From NCBI GenBank assembly GCA_917880885.1, contig OU862919.1, positions 49,513,058-49,577,057 of the forward strand: a stretch of DNA of 64,000 bases, read 5' to 3'. How positions within the stretch are numbered: position 1 is the first letter of the stretch; each line of letters starts with the position of its first letter. Made by a program: the position numbers and the translations under genes. The DNA comes from Limnephilus marmoratus (lineage: Eukaryota > Arthropoda > Insecta > Trichoptera > Limnephilidae). The notes under the pieces are model-generated. The model searched no databases. It was not told the DNA's origin and saw only the letters and a program-made list of their open reading frames with translations. Shown here one piece after another: positions 36,501 through 48,500 of this stretch.

Positions 36501-39500
36501 GAACTCGTTTTCGATGAATTTGCTTTCGATGAATTGATTTTCGATGAACTCGTTTTCGATGAATTTGCTTTCGATGAATTGATTTTCGATGAACTCGTTT
36601 TCGATGAATTTGCTTTCGATGAATTGATTTTAGATGAACTCGTTTTCGATGAATTTGCTTTCGAATCATTGATTTTCGATGAACTCGTTTTCGATGAATT
36701 TGCTTTCGATGAATTGATTTTCGATGAACTCGTTTTCGATGAATTTGCTTTCGATGAATTGATTTTCGATGAACTCGTTTTCGATGAATTTGCTTTAGAT
36801 GAATTGATTTTCAATGAACTCGTTTTCGATGAATTTGCTTTCGATGAATTAGAATCATGTAATATCGCCATTAGGAACAACAAAATCTTTCTTGTGAATG
36901 TTATACTGTTGTATTTATTGCATGTGTGGCCTGTCACGTGATTGTCCATTGTGTGCAGGACAGCCATTTGTCAATGGTTAAGCCCATGGTTAGCATAAAA
37001 CCACCATTAATAAAGTGCAGTCAAATAGAACACACAAATGAATGAGTAATGAAAATAGGCTTCGTTACAAAACACGACAAACATGCTACGTTTAATAACT
37101 GGAATAATAAATTAAAAACAAATATACAATTTATACTTTGTTTTAACCATTCAAACCTCAAGCGTATTTTGTTGGAAGGTCGAAATATTTCGGCTTTGCA
37201 AAAAAACCCAAATAAATTAAATATTTCTGAATGTATTCAAAAAGCAAAACTGTTTTGGATTCATAAAGGTGTACATTTTAATTTATTTTGTGGTTAATTT
37301 TTATGTTTGAATATATGGTGTTTTCTCTTTCTAACACTGTAAATACTTTCTAATCATATTTTTAACCATTATAGTAAGGGAGGCGGGAATGGGTACCCGG
37401 AAACCTTTATTTTTTTTATTTTTTTTTACATTAACTCCACACAGGAGGCCTGAGGAAAATAATTTCCCTCAGGGCCCTGAGACGAGTCGTAGAAACGACC
37501 CGTTCTCATGTGACAAATGTCAACCGTGTACAAATGTTGGGCACGCGTTTGGCGTGTTTCCCGACTATGCACCGGTGCCGAAGGGATCAATGATGCTAGT
37601 TCCTCGGAGCATCTTCCATTGTAATACCGGTAGAACAAGGATAGCATTCCCACCCGACACCTGTGCTCTAAAGATTGCAATCCGTCTGTTAAGATGGGAG
37701 AATCTATCAAACGGACCACCCGTTTCTGCTCAGAGTCGGGGGTATTTTTCAGGTATTTTGGAGCTCCATACCAGAGGTGGCTGCCAAATTCAACCGTGGG
37801 GCGCACTTGTGATTTGTACAGGGCTAACAGTTGTGTACTATTAAAGTATCTGCGAGCCCTGTACAGTACGCCCAGTTTTTGGGAGGCTAACTTTACTCTG
37901 GCTTGTTCGGAAGATTGCTTTATTCGATAACCAACGCCATAGGTCACCCCAAGTGGTTCACTACATTTTGTGATTTAGCAGAGGTGCCCGGGTTCATGGG
38001 GTGAGGTTTGTCTAGGTCTTGGAGGCGGATGACCAGGACACACTGAACCCCAGATTCCTACCCACATCTTAAACCCTTTTCCTTCCCAGAACTCTCCTCT
38101 CCTTCCTTTCCTTGGGGTTTGTGCGCACTAGTGGCCAGCCACGTAGGCGGTCAACCGCGCGGCCTGCCACATTTTTATTTTGATATGCAACCTCTCATAT
38201 TCGTACGCAAAAAACTGCCGAAAAATTTTAACGGAGGGCAGCGGCTGGCCGCCATATTGGGTTTAGTTCGCTGCTAGCCGTTGCTGAGTTGCCTCCCAGC
38301 CATGAATTTCGACACAGAATTTTTTTTGTTGGAATTTAAAAACGAGAAGCTATTTGGAATTATAAAGGAGCAGCATATAAGAACAGTGAATTGAAACTCA
38401 ACAATGGGAAAAGCTAGTGGATATTTTTGGAAATGAAGAAAAATCGATAATGCAAAAAAAAAATCTTGTTATGTATTAATTTCAATTTGAGAGGTGGGTA
38501 GGGGTACCGCCGCCCCGGGAACCATTTATTGGATAACCAAAACACCAAGGTCACCCATGTAGTACGCTACGTTTAGTGACTTATCAGGGGTGCCAGGGTT
38601 CATGGGTGAGGTTTGTCCGAGTCTTGGCAGCAGTTGCGTTTGCCCACCAACTGCTTTGCAGGCTGGATCGAGAGAGGACGGTTGAGGGAGACTTTTTGAT
38701 CTCTCCAGCCAGACTCTCTCGACCCATTGCCCCGCATCGTAGTGGGTGGGACGGATTCATACGTCCGTCTCTCTAGACACATTGACCCTAAGATTCCTAC
38801 CCAATCCTGACACCTTTTTAATTCCTAGAACTTCCTCTCGTTCCTTTCCCTAAAAAGACCTTCCAGACAGCATCTCCAAAGATGACATAGGCCCTGAGAA
38901 TTTTTTTTCCTCAGGGCATACATGAGTGTGGAGTTAACGTAAAGAAAAAAAATCAAGTAGACTTTGAATGTAACAAGTTCACTTCATCATACACAAAATG
39001 ACTATTATTCCATTGCCTAGTTTGCGGATACAAAAAGGAAAAGCAGTTAACCCCTCAGGCTAATTTGTTCGCTTTACTCACTTTAGTCTCATAGAAATCC
39101 TTGTCTCCCTTAACCCGGCCTGTGCCGCTTGTGCGCCGGCGCACAAAAATGAAAAATCAAAATTTTTACGCAATTTTGACCCTTATGTATAAAGAAAGTG
39201 AATGAAAAACACGGTCAGAATCGCTAGCTCTATTATCGCCCTTTACCATAGAAAAAGCCGCAATGCAGCCGGTCACTCCGAATAATTTATATGAAATTTT
39301 TCGTCGGGCGGGATGTGCGCAGGTCTTGCGCATGCGCGAAAAAAAAATATTTTCATCTTCGATTTTTACCGTTCTATGTACAAAATTTGAATAAGAACAC
39401 GGTCAGAAATGCTAGCGCCAACATTCTCTATGAGATGGGTAAAAATTTCATTCACCTTGCAACATTAGAAAATTTTAAAATAATTTTTATCTGTGGGCAT

Positions 39501-42500
39501 CTCGAACTGTCATTTTGGCGGCCGCGTCAAAATGCCGATGCGTGACCTCGAATAAAACATCATAAAACCTATCAATTTACGTAATTACGCAAGTAATATT
39601 ATTTTGGTAAATAGTTTATTGTTCTAGGAATGTGTTTCAGTCAATAAAATATACGATAGGTTAAATTTAATCCACAAAACATTCAATTGAAGATCGTGAA
39701 ATTTCGGTGTTGTTCTGGTAAAAAGCCTGGCCCCCAGGGGGTTAATATTGTGGTGAGAAATATGATCTAAATCAGTGCTTCTTAACCGTATTGAAAGAAT
39801 TGCCCCCTTTACTACAGCCCGCCCGAAACAAAGTTTAAAATGTTCACATTGTAACAGGAAATCCATTTGCGCAATGGATTACTACTAAAAAAATAAAACA
39901 CATTGCACCTAAGAGCTATCAGCGTGCATAGCTCGTTTTGTTTCATAGTGAATGAGCTTGTTTTCTATATTGACTAGGGAATGCAATCTCGACTCGAGAT
40001 CACAAATTCGAGATCTCACGAGATTAGAAATTACAATCTCGCGAGATCTCGGAATTTTCGGGATCTCGTTAATTAAAAGAAAATATTATTTGAAAGAAAA
40101 CAAAAACCTTTATTCTTTAATATTAGTTACAAAATAATTAACAGTTTTTTTTTTAATTAAAATAATCAAAAGAAAAAATATAGCTTAACTCGTAGAATGC
40201 CGTTCGTGCACCGGTGTGTTTGAGATTTTACACGCGATTTTGACCCTTATGTATAAAGAAAGTGTATGAAGAACACGGTCAGAATCGCTTGCTCTATTAT
40301 CGCCCTTTACCATAGAGAAAACCGCAATGCGCCTGGTCACTCCAAATAATTTATATTAATAATTTACCGGAGCGCGGGAATGTGCGCAGTTCTTGCGCAT
40401 GCGCGGGAAAAATTCCTTTATCTACGATTTTGACCTTTCTATGTACAAAATTTCTCAAGGCCAGTGTCAGAATCGCTGGACACGAAATGTCATTTAATGA
40501 ACGCTAATTGGTGGAACTTTTTGCTGGCCTACCCCGGCAAACAACGGGTTAAGGAGATTAGAAAGTAATTACCGGTGATTTTGACATAATTTGCATTGAG
40601 CAGTCAAATTATTTAAGTATCTCCTTTCTTGAAGTATCTCCATACCGGTAAACGACTGCTTAACTCAACATACACTTGATCTGGATTATTTTTCGACATT
40701 TTAAGGTATAACAACTTAAGAATCCAAACATTATGTTTATTTAACTCACATAAATTAAGAAAAAGTAATGACCATAACTGCACAACTAAAACAAACAAAT
40801 AACTGCCTGCATGCACGCAAGTATCTCTGTCTCACTCACTCGACACAGTTTTATATTATCTGTCCCGCTCGTCATCAGTCGCTAATATTTGTAAATAGTC
40901 GGGATAGTTTTCTTTCTTCGATCGACACTCCCGCCCTACCGTCAGTCAGTCAGCGCACCACTCGCGCCCCGAGTGGACGTGTGTAGCGTCACTGACTACT
41001 ACCGCCCAATCCCGTCGATCTCGAACGGGATCTCGTCATATTATGCGTCGGGATTGATTCCGAAAAATGTCACGAGATCGGGATTGCATTCCCTAATATT
41101 GACACAATGCCCACTTGAACTTCAGCGCCCCCTAAATGTTAAAAATTTAAAAACGCCCCCCAGACCTCCAAAACGCTCCCAAGGGTGATGGCTCCCACGT
41201 TAAGAATTGCTGATCTAAATGGTGTTAAAAAGATAAAATACCATGCTTTATGTTCAAATCTAAAATTTAACCAAAAAATAATTCAAAAGTACACCTTTAT
41301 AAAACCAAAGATTCTGACCGAAATTTGAAAACAATTATGAAACTTTGGCAATTTTTGATTAATTATTTTTACATGAAACGACAAAAAAAGTGAGGTGACA
41401 ATGATGTTTATTATATACTAGCAGACCCGGCCACACGTTGCTGTGGCTAACGAAACACAACGCCATTACCCAACCGTTATAAAATCCACACCACCCGCTT
41501 GCCAGCTGCCCGCTGCTCGCTGCCTGAATTGAATACTTGAATATCTAGGCTTTTTTCTACTATAATAAGCATGTATTATACATATAAACCTTCCTCTTGA
41601 TTCACTCTATCTATTGGTGAAAACCACGTAAAAATCCGTTGCGTAATTTAAAAGATCTATGCGCACATACATTTTGAGCGACTTCATTTTATACCATGTA
41701 ATGATAATGATTTGTCTAATAAAATATGTGTTTTTATATATTTTTTTATCTGTAATTTTAGTTGAAAAAACCGTAAGGTGAGCCATTGTTAAAACATTGT
41801 TATGTTTGCATTCAAATATTTTAAACTTCAAATATCATGTTAATTTCGAATTGTAAAATTTTAAAGTGTATTTTATCAGCTTTCAAAATCATATTTTAAT
41901 TTTCGGATACGTTCGAAAAATAATATTTTGACCTTCTAGACAAAATATGCCCGAGGCCTGAGGGGTTAACAACAAATAATTAGAAGTACGACAATCATCC
42001 TCGTCAGGTGATCTCTTAATATGCATACCCAATTACATTCAACTTATTATGTCTGTTATTGTATGAGCAGTACATGGAGGGAAATTAAATCTCGTCAAAA
42101 CAACAATTATCATGCATACCATTATCCATCACAAACCTGTAATTCAGTTGTGTTGAGGAAAACTTGACAAAAACAACATTACAGCAATTAGTTTACTGTG
42201 TGCCCATTTTAAATAATGATCAGTAACGATTTTATAATAAAAAAAAACTGCTGGAATTGTAAATGTAATAACTAAATCAGGGGAAAATAAAACTTTTTGT
42301 CAATTTTTGTAGACCTTTTTTTACATTAACTCCACACAGGATGTCCTGAGGAAAATAATTTCCCTCAGGGTCTATGACACCAGTGCTCAAAAGATTGCAA
42401 TCCATTTAAGTTAAGAGAATCTATCAAACGGACCGCCCGTTTCTGCAGAGTCGAGGATTTTTTCAGGTATTTTGGCGCTCCAGACCAGAGCTGACTGCCA

Positions 42501-45500
42501 AATTAAGCCGTTGGGCGCACTTGTGATTTGTACAGGATTAGCAGTTGTGTACTATTAAAGTGTCTACGGGCCCTGTACAGTATGCCCAATTTTTGAGAGG
42601 CTAACTTTACTCTGGCTTCGATGGAGCCCCCATATCTGAACTGGTCACTTATAGTTAAACCAAGCATATCAATGGAAGGCCTGCTAGGAAGATTCGTTGA
42701 AGGAGACTAGATTTTCATTTCTGCAAAAGGCCTTTGATACTATAGACCAGCGATCGACAATTGGCAGACCGCGGGCCAGATTTGGCCCACAAAGTGCCCC
42801 TTCTGGCCAGCGGAGCCAGAGAGGAGAGTCCTTGAATATACGATTATTCCTTCCCACCATTCTTGGTGCACCATCGGTCACAACCATATTATTCTTTATT
42901 CATATCTAGTTCTTAACAATCTAAAGAACTTGCAACGTCCGACTGGGATTCAATTATCTTTTTCTGTCTGTGCTTTCATACTTACATATACAAATAAACT
43001 CAGAATGTTGAAAATCAACCAACTTCCATTATTATATGTGGAAAATGTATACACAAATAATCTCAGAATGTCGAAAATCAACCAACTTCCGTAATTACAC
43101 ATGGAAAATGCATGTACAAATAATCTCAGAATGTTGAAAATCAACTAACTTCCATCATTATAAGTGGAAATGCATATACAAATAATCTCAGAATGTCGAA
43201 AATCAACCAACTTCTGTAATTACACATGGAATATGCATATACAAATAATCTCAGAATGTCGAAAATCAACCAACTTCCGTAATTACACATGGAAAATGCA
43301 TATACAAATAATCTCAGAATGTTGAAAATCAACCAACTTCCATCATTATACGTGGAAAATGCATATACAAATAATATCAGCATGTTGAATATCAACCAAC
43401 TTCCATCATTATAAGTAGAAAATGCATATACAAATAATCTCAGAATGTTGAAAATCAACCAACTTCCATCATTATATGTGGAAAATGCATATACACATAA
43501 TCTTAGAATGTTTAAAATCAACCAACTTCCTTCATTATACATAGAAAATGCACATACAAATAATCTCAGAAAGTTAAAAATCAACCAATTTCCATCATTA
43601 CTAAGGACTAAATACAAAGAGGATCGAACCCGCAAAGCCCGAATGGGAACCAATAACTACCATGCTACGAACCATGGTATTTATTTAACTTAGTGAGTAA
43701 AACCTCAAATTGTAATATTAAATGAAGACAATATTAGCGAAACTCAATCAAAATTCTGAAAACAGAAAAATCAGATCTACCAACTGAGCCAATGTGTCCA
43801 TAGATGTGACCGTAGATGTGAGAGTTAGATATGACCATATTTTTTTCTGATTTTTAAATTTTTAATCGAGTTTCGCTGATTTTGTCTTCATTTAATTAAA
43901 CATGTAATTTTCACTTAATATTTTTTATACCAGAAATTTATTAACTTTTACACTAGAAAAGAGCCAAGGTACTTACTTCTGATGGTTAGTTTGGCCAACA
44001 CCTGGGGAGGTGTGGTCTCCGAGTCGTTGCTTGCTTTCCCCTCGGGTGCGCACGTGTAGTTACCCGTGTCATTGACACTCACCTTGTGCAGTAGAAGACC
44101 ACCATCCGGCTGCACGGAAAGAGGGCATCATTAATAAATATTTTCTTATGGTTTTTTAATTTTCATCTATATAAAGTATGTTTTTCGATGTCTGTCTCAC
44201 TAGAATATACCTGTGTCGAGACATTATTTATTGATTATTATTTAGACATTATTTCTTTTTATTATTTATTAAATTGAATATAATTACATCTAATACAATA
44301 TAAGATATGGGTAGTCCCACAAAGCTGTGACAGATCAGCATGTCTGTAGTGTGTTAATATTATTACATAACACACATTAGCTTAAGTTACAATATTAATA
44401 CCTAATATAAGATTTAGGCTAGATAAATGTGTTGTTCATTTATTAACCACTTTTTTGTCAGTTTAGGGCAGGGTTCCTCATTATTTAAATTAATGTTTTC
44501 ATTAAATGTGTTATAAATCAAAGGTATCATATATTCGAGCGTTCTGCTACCACACTTATTTGATATTCGTGGTATTTTTAGGCCTTTGTTTTCAGTAAAT
44601 CTTGTTGTGTGACTATGCACCGATAACTTTTTATATGCGCTTTCTCCCAAATTATCCATAATTATAATGTACCAGAGAAGCCATTTAATTGGAAGTAGGC
44701 CCTCAGACCCATACAGTAATTTTAAGTTGTTTCTTTGTTTGTAAACGCAAAGTTTAACAATTTTTTTTAATTAGAGCAGTTTGTAAATTTTGAATGTATT
44801 TAATATTAATTATGCTCGAGTGTCCCCAAGTTCGAATTCCATATCTAAGTATGGATTCGACCATAGAATGATATATGTATAAGTATGAGAGTGCGTACTT
44901 TGGTAATTGATAAATTAAAGTAAGCATCAACGAGGCACTGACACTGGGACTTTTTTTCATTAGCTCCACACAGGAGGCCCTAAAAAAAATAATTTCCCTC
45001 AGGGCCTGTGTCATCTTAGGGGATGCTGTGAAGGAAGAATAGGAAGTTCTGGGAAGGAAATAGGTATGAGGGTTGGGTAGGAATCTGGAGGTCAGTGTGT
45101 CCAGGAGTGACGGACGTATGAATCCATCCCTAACTGAGGTACAATGCAATGGGTCCAAGGATTCTGGCTGGAGAGGTCAAAAGTCCTCTTCAACCAGTCT
45201 CTCTCGATCCGGTTCGCCACGCAGCAGGTGGGTAGACACATCGGCCGCCGAGACCTTGACAAACCTCACCCCATGAACCCGGGCACTCAAATCACCAAAC
45301 ATAGCGAACCACTTGGGGTGACCTATGGCAGAGGTGTTGGTTATCCAATAAATGGTTCCCGGGGCAGCGGTACCCACACTTTTGCTACCCAACTTGTAAC
45401 AATTTGAAATTATAATGCACAAGTAATCACTTGATGAAGTAAGCACCCAATAATTAAGTTGGTTGCTACGTATCAATTCAAATTGAAATTTGAATTCCTA

Positions 45501-48500
45501 ATTGGAAATATTCTTTGAACAAATCGAATCCAGCATTTCTTTTGTTGTCCAAAACATACTACGAACAATAGAATTTTTCATCGGGCAGTTCCAAGTAAGC
45601 AGCCAGAGAGTCCGGTCGTTTGTTTCAACGTGAGAAGGCACATACTTCGGTAAGATCGCTATTATCTGTGAGCTATAACTTCGGTTAGTTTTGAGTTTAT
45701 TGATTTACCATTTAATATTTTGTTCTATTTGAACTGGCGCCCTTATAGTAATTTTAACATCTTGAGATCATTTTTAAAACACAACAAGCTATCGATTCAT
45801 TTATTAATTTTTTAACTATTTACTTTCTTTTTCTAAAGGCTAAACACGACCCTGAAGTCAGTGGCGGCTCTTCTCAGGAGGACGGTGGGGACAGACCCCA
45901 CTTCATATTTCAGAAACCTATTGAGAATTTTTTTGATGCTTTAAGTTCAAAAACATGAATTCTTAAGATAAAAGTAATTATTAACATTTGCAGAAACATA
46001 ATCTATAATTTCAATTCAGAACATTTTTAAGCTCGAAATTGAAAAAGGTTCTTTGGACGAACGTGCGACCGCTCCGCTCACTTTCTTGTTGCGTACTAAC
46101 GCGATTCAACGATAGCGAAACTATCAGTTGCCATGCGCCATGCACACTGCGCAAACCGTTCTGCGCACTTGGGGGACATCATGGGATTTTTTCCTTGAAA
46201 TTTATATTTTTTATTCGTACTGAATACGTTTCTTAGGAATCTCGCAAATTCGCGCATGCGCATTTGAGTCATAGTATCATTGTCTTGGGGATAAACTCTA
46301 GGATCCCCTCGTGGATAATTGGGAGTTTGTTTTCGTTCAAATTGAAAGATGTGAGCTTTGCACGGACCGTGAATCGCGTTAGTGGTATTATTGTTGTACG
46401 TATTTTGTTATTAAAATAATAATATAGGTCGGATTATTTCTATAGCGCCGTTCTAGTGGAAAATTTACCTCAAAAGCGCTATAAACCAAAGTTGGTTGGA
46501 TTATATTTGTTATTTTTTATTAAGCTTTATATTCATATAAATATATATAATACTAATTTTTGTTTTTCTGGTAAAGTGCGTAACTAATTCAATAATATTT
46601 TTTTGAGAAAAATAAAGAACTATTTACTTTAGACTTGTAAGTATGTTTATTTATACAAATAAAAAATATCGATCCCCATCATCGAAATTGTGCTCAAGCC
46701 GCCACTGCCTGAAGTATTAGAATATTATTTTGTTAGAGTCTCATGTTCTGATTTTATTATTTAATAATATAATTTAATTGTTGCCACAACTCTTTTATTT
46801 ATAGCTAATGTTTTATTAAGTGTTGTACTTATTCATTTACCAGCATTACATTGACGCCCAGGTGTGGTGTATATAATTTAAAGCATTACAAACTACCGAA
46901 AGTATCCAATGACAAACCTGGTTAAATAAAAATTTATTAAATGAATTTATAATTAGAATGAGAAATATCACAAAGAGCCCGCTTGAGGTGAGGTGTTTTT
47001 AACAATATATACATATTGCGATTACTGCACAAAGGTTCCAACTGCTCCCAACCGTCTGAAACCAGTGAGACTATGGCATCCCCAATTGGAGTATGTTATG
47101 AGGCTGAAGGCAGTGAGGAGGGGAAGGAGATGGTGAAGAGGTAGGTGTAGAAGTACCTAACTATTCAGACCTAGTCACCAAACACGCAACATGCCATTTC
47201 AACCCTTACACCAGGACGATACTGAAAATATCTTCCACTCTGCAACATGCCAAAAATAATTGTGAAATAACACAAATTAATCAAATGATATTTATTTGCA
47301 TACGCCCGGATTTGAACCCACACCTTAGGAATAATAGTCGAGAGCCTCACCCCTCGACCACAGAGGCCATCAAATTAATTTCAAAGTAAATTGCCCTGTA
47401 GAGATACCGATCGTCCAGACGTCTCCAAATTCTAAGTTTTTCGACAATGAGGAAAGCAATATTCGAATGCTTACTGTAAATCAAATATTATTTACACGTG
47501 TCTGTGGTTAAATATGCCATAAAATAACACTGTGAAGCGTAACGGTTCGATACATTAGTATGATATTTTGAAATTTCTTACTAGTAAAACATAAAATACA
47601 AGTTTTTATGCATTACTAGCTGGTTGCTATGCCATTTAATACAGAAATTGTTTCTCCATGCATGTCCTTTCCCATTCGTCCTGTTTCCTTTCCGTCTCCC
47701 CTTCCCCTCTCGTGTTCCCACTCCGCCTCCTCCACCTTCCCTCTCCCTACTCCCCTCCCCTCCTTCCCCCGTCCTGCGAACCCCCCTCCCGAGTTTTCCT
47801 CCCAGGTTCCCCTCCCCCTCCCGCGAACCCCCTACACGAGTTCCCCTCCCCCTCCCGCATTCCATACATTCAGTCCCGTTACATTCAGTTTTCAAACTGC
47901 TCGCGTGTCCCACTAATTGCAATTTTTTTATACAAATTTCATAATGCCAGAGCTCACCAGTAGTTTTATACAAACCTTGTCCTGACAATAACAAACACAA
48001 AAAAAGAATTATCCAATTTGGTGCAGTCGTAGCGTAGTGTGTGTAGTTATGCAATTAAGATATTATTTCGGTGATTAATTTTTATCATGGATTGTATTTT
48101 TCCTGTGGAGGGGTGCAGACATACATTCACCCATTTTCGACTGATGACATTTAGTGTGTAAGAAAGAGGGGCAGTATTATATGTTAATAAAAACAAAACA
48201 ATAAGAGCATTGAGCACAAAAACTCACAAGCCTAATATATTTCTTTAAAAATCTAAGAAATGTGGAAAATAAAAAGGATTTGAAAAAGGTTTACTACGCG
48301 TTATGTCATTACGAATTGAATATGGAATTATAGGATGGAGATCTACTTCACATAAATACATACACAACCTGAACACAATTCAAAAAGGAATTATAAAGAC
48401 CATACTGAAAGTACCTATCAGAACGCCTTCGATTGAAATTTTCAATAGCTTTGACGTGCCAAATGTATAACGAATATATGCCAAAAATATATTATTGAAG

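Larger units (their letters stand above)
39773..41212. mobile_element. Nested hAT element 1
   Basis: Ends 'cagtgcttcttaaccg' and 'acgttaagaattgctg' are flanked by ATCTAAAT on both sides (39765-39772 and 41213-41220). The sequence at 56.27 kb ('gaaatatgatctaaac') is the empty site. Non-coding once the inner insertion is removed (about 310 bp). Confidence 0.85.
39051..41965. mobile_element. piggyBac-like element G, host of a five-insertion nest
   Basis: TTAA (39047-39050) precedes 'cccctcaggc', and 'gcctgagggg' precedes TTAA (41966-41969), matching piggyBac target choice. An uninterrupted relative at about 56190-56628 shares the sequence between the insertions, so each inserted element can be delimited. 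Confidence 0.75.

Noticed and set aside
35810..36967. Three overlapping ORFs of 298-385 codons (DELVFDEF-, SSKINSSK-, RKQIHRKR-type repeats)
   Set aside because: They are translations of a 15-bp tandem repeat in three frames; the unit has no stop and a length divisible by three. No non-repetitive coding part supports any of them.
42985..43605. CRISPR-like array
   Set aside because: Units abut without unique spacers, and the context is eukaryotic intron.
43141..43653. 170-codon minus ORF with GSWLIFNILRLFVYAFS repeats
   Set aside because: Generated by the 63-bp minisatellite; looks like repeated membrane helices only by chance of composition.
45073..45476. Overlapping ORFs at 45.1-45.5 kb as genes
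   Set aside because: They lie within a SINE B copy; the same frames are broken in other copies.
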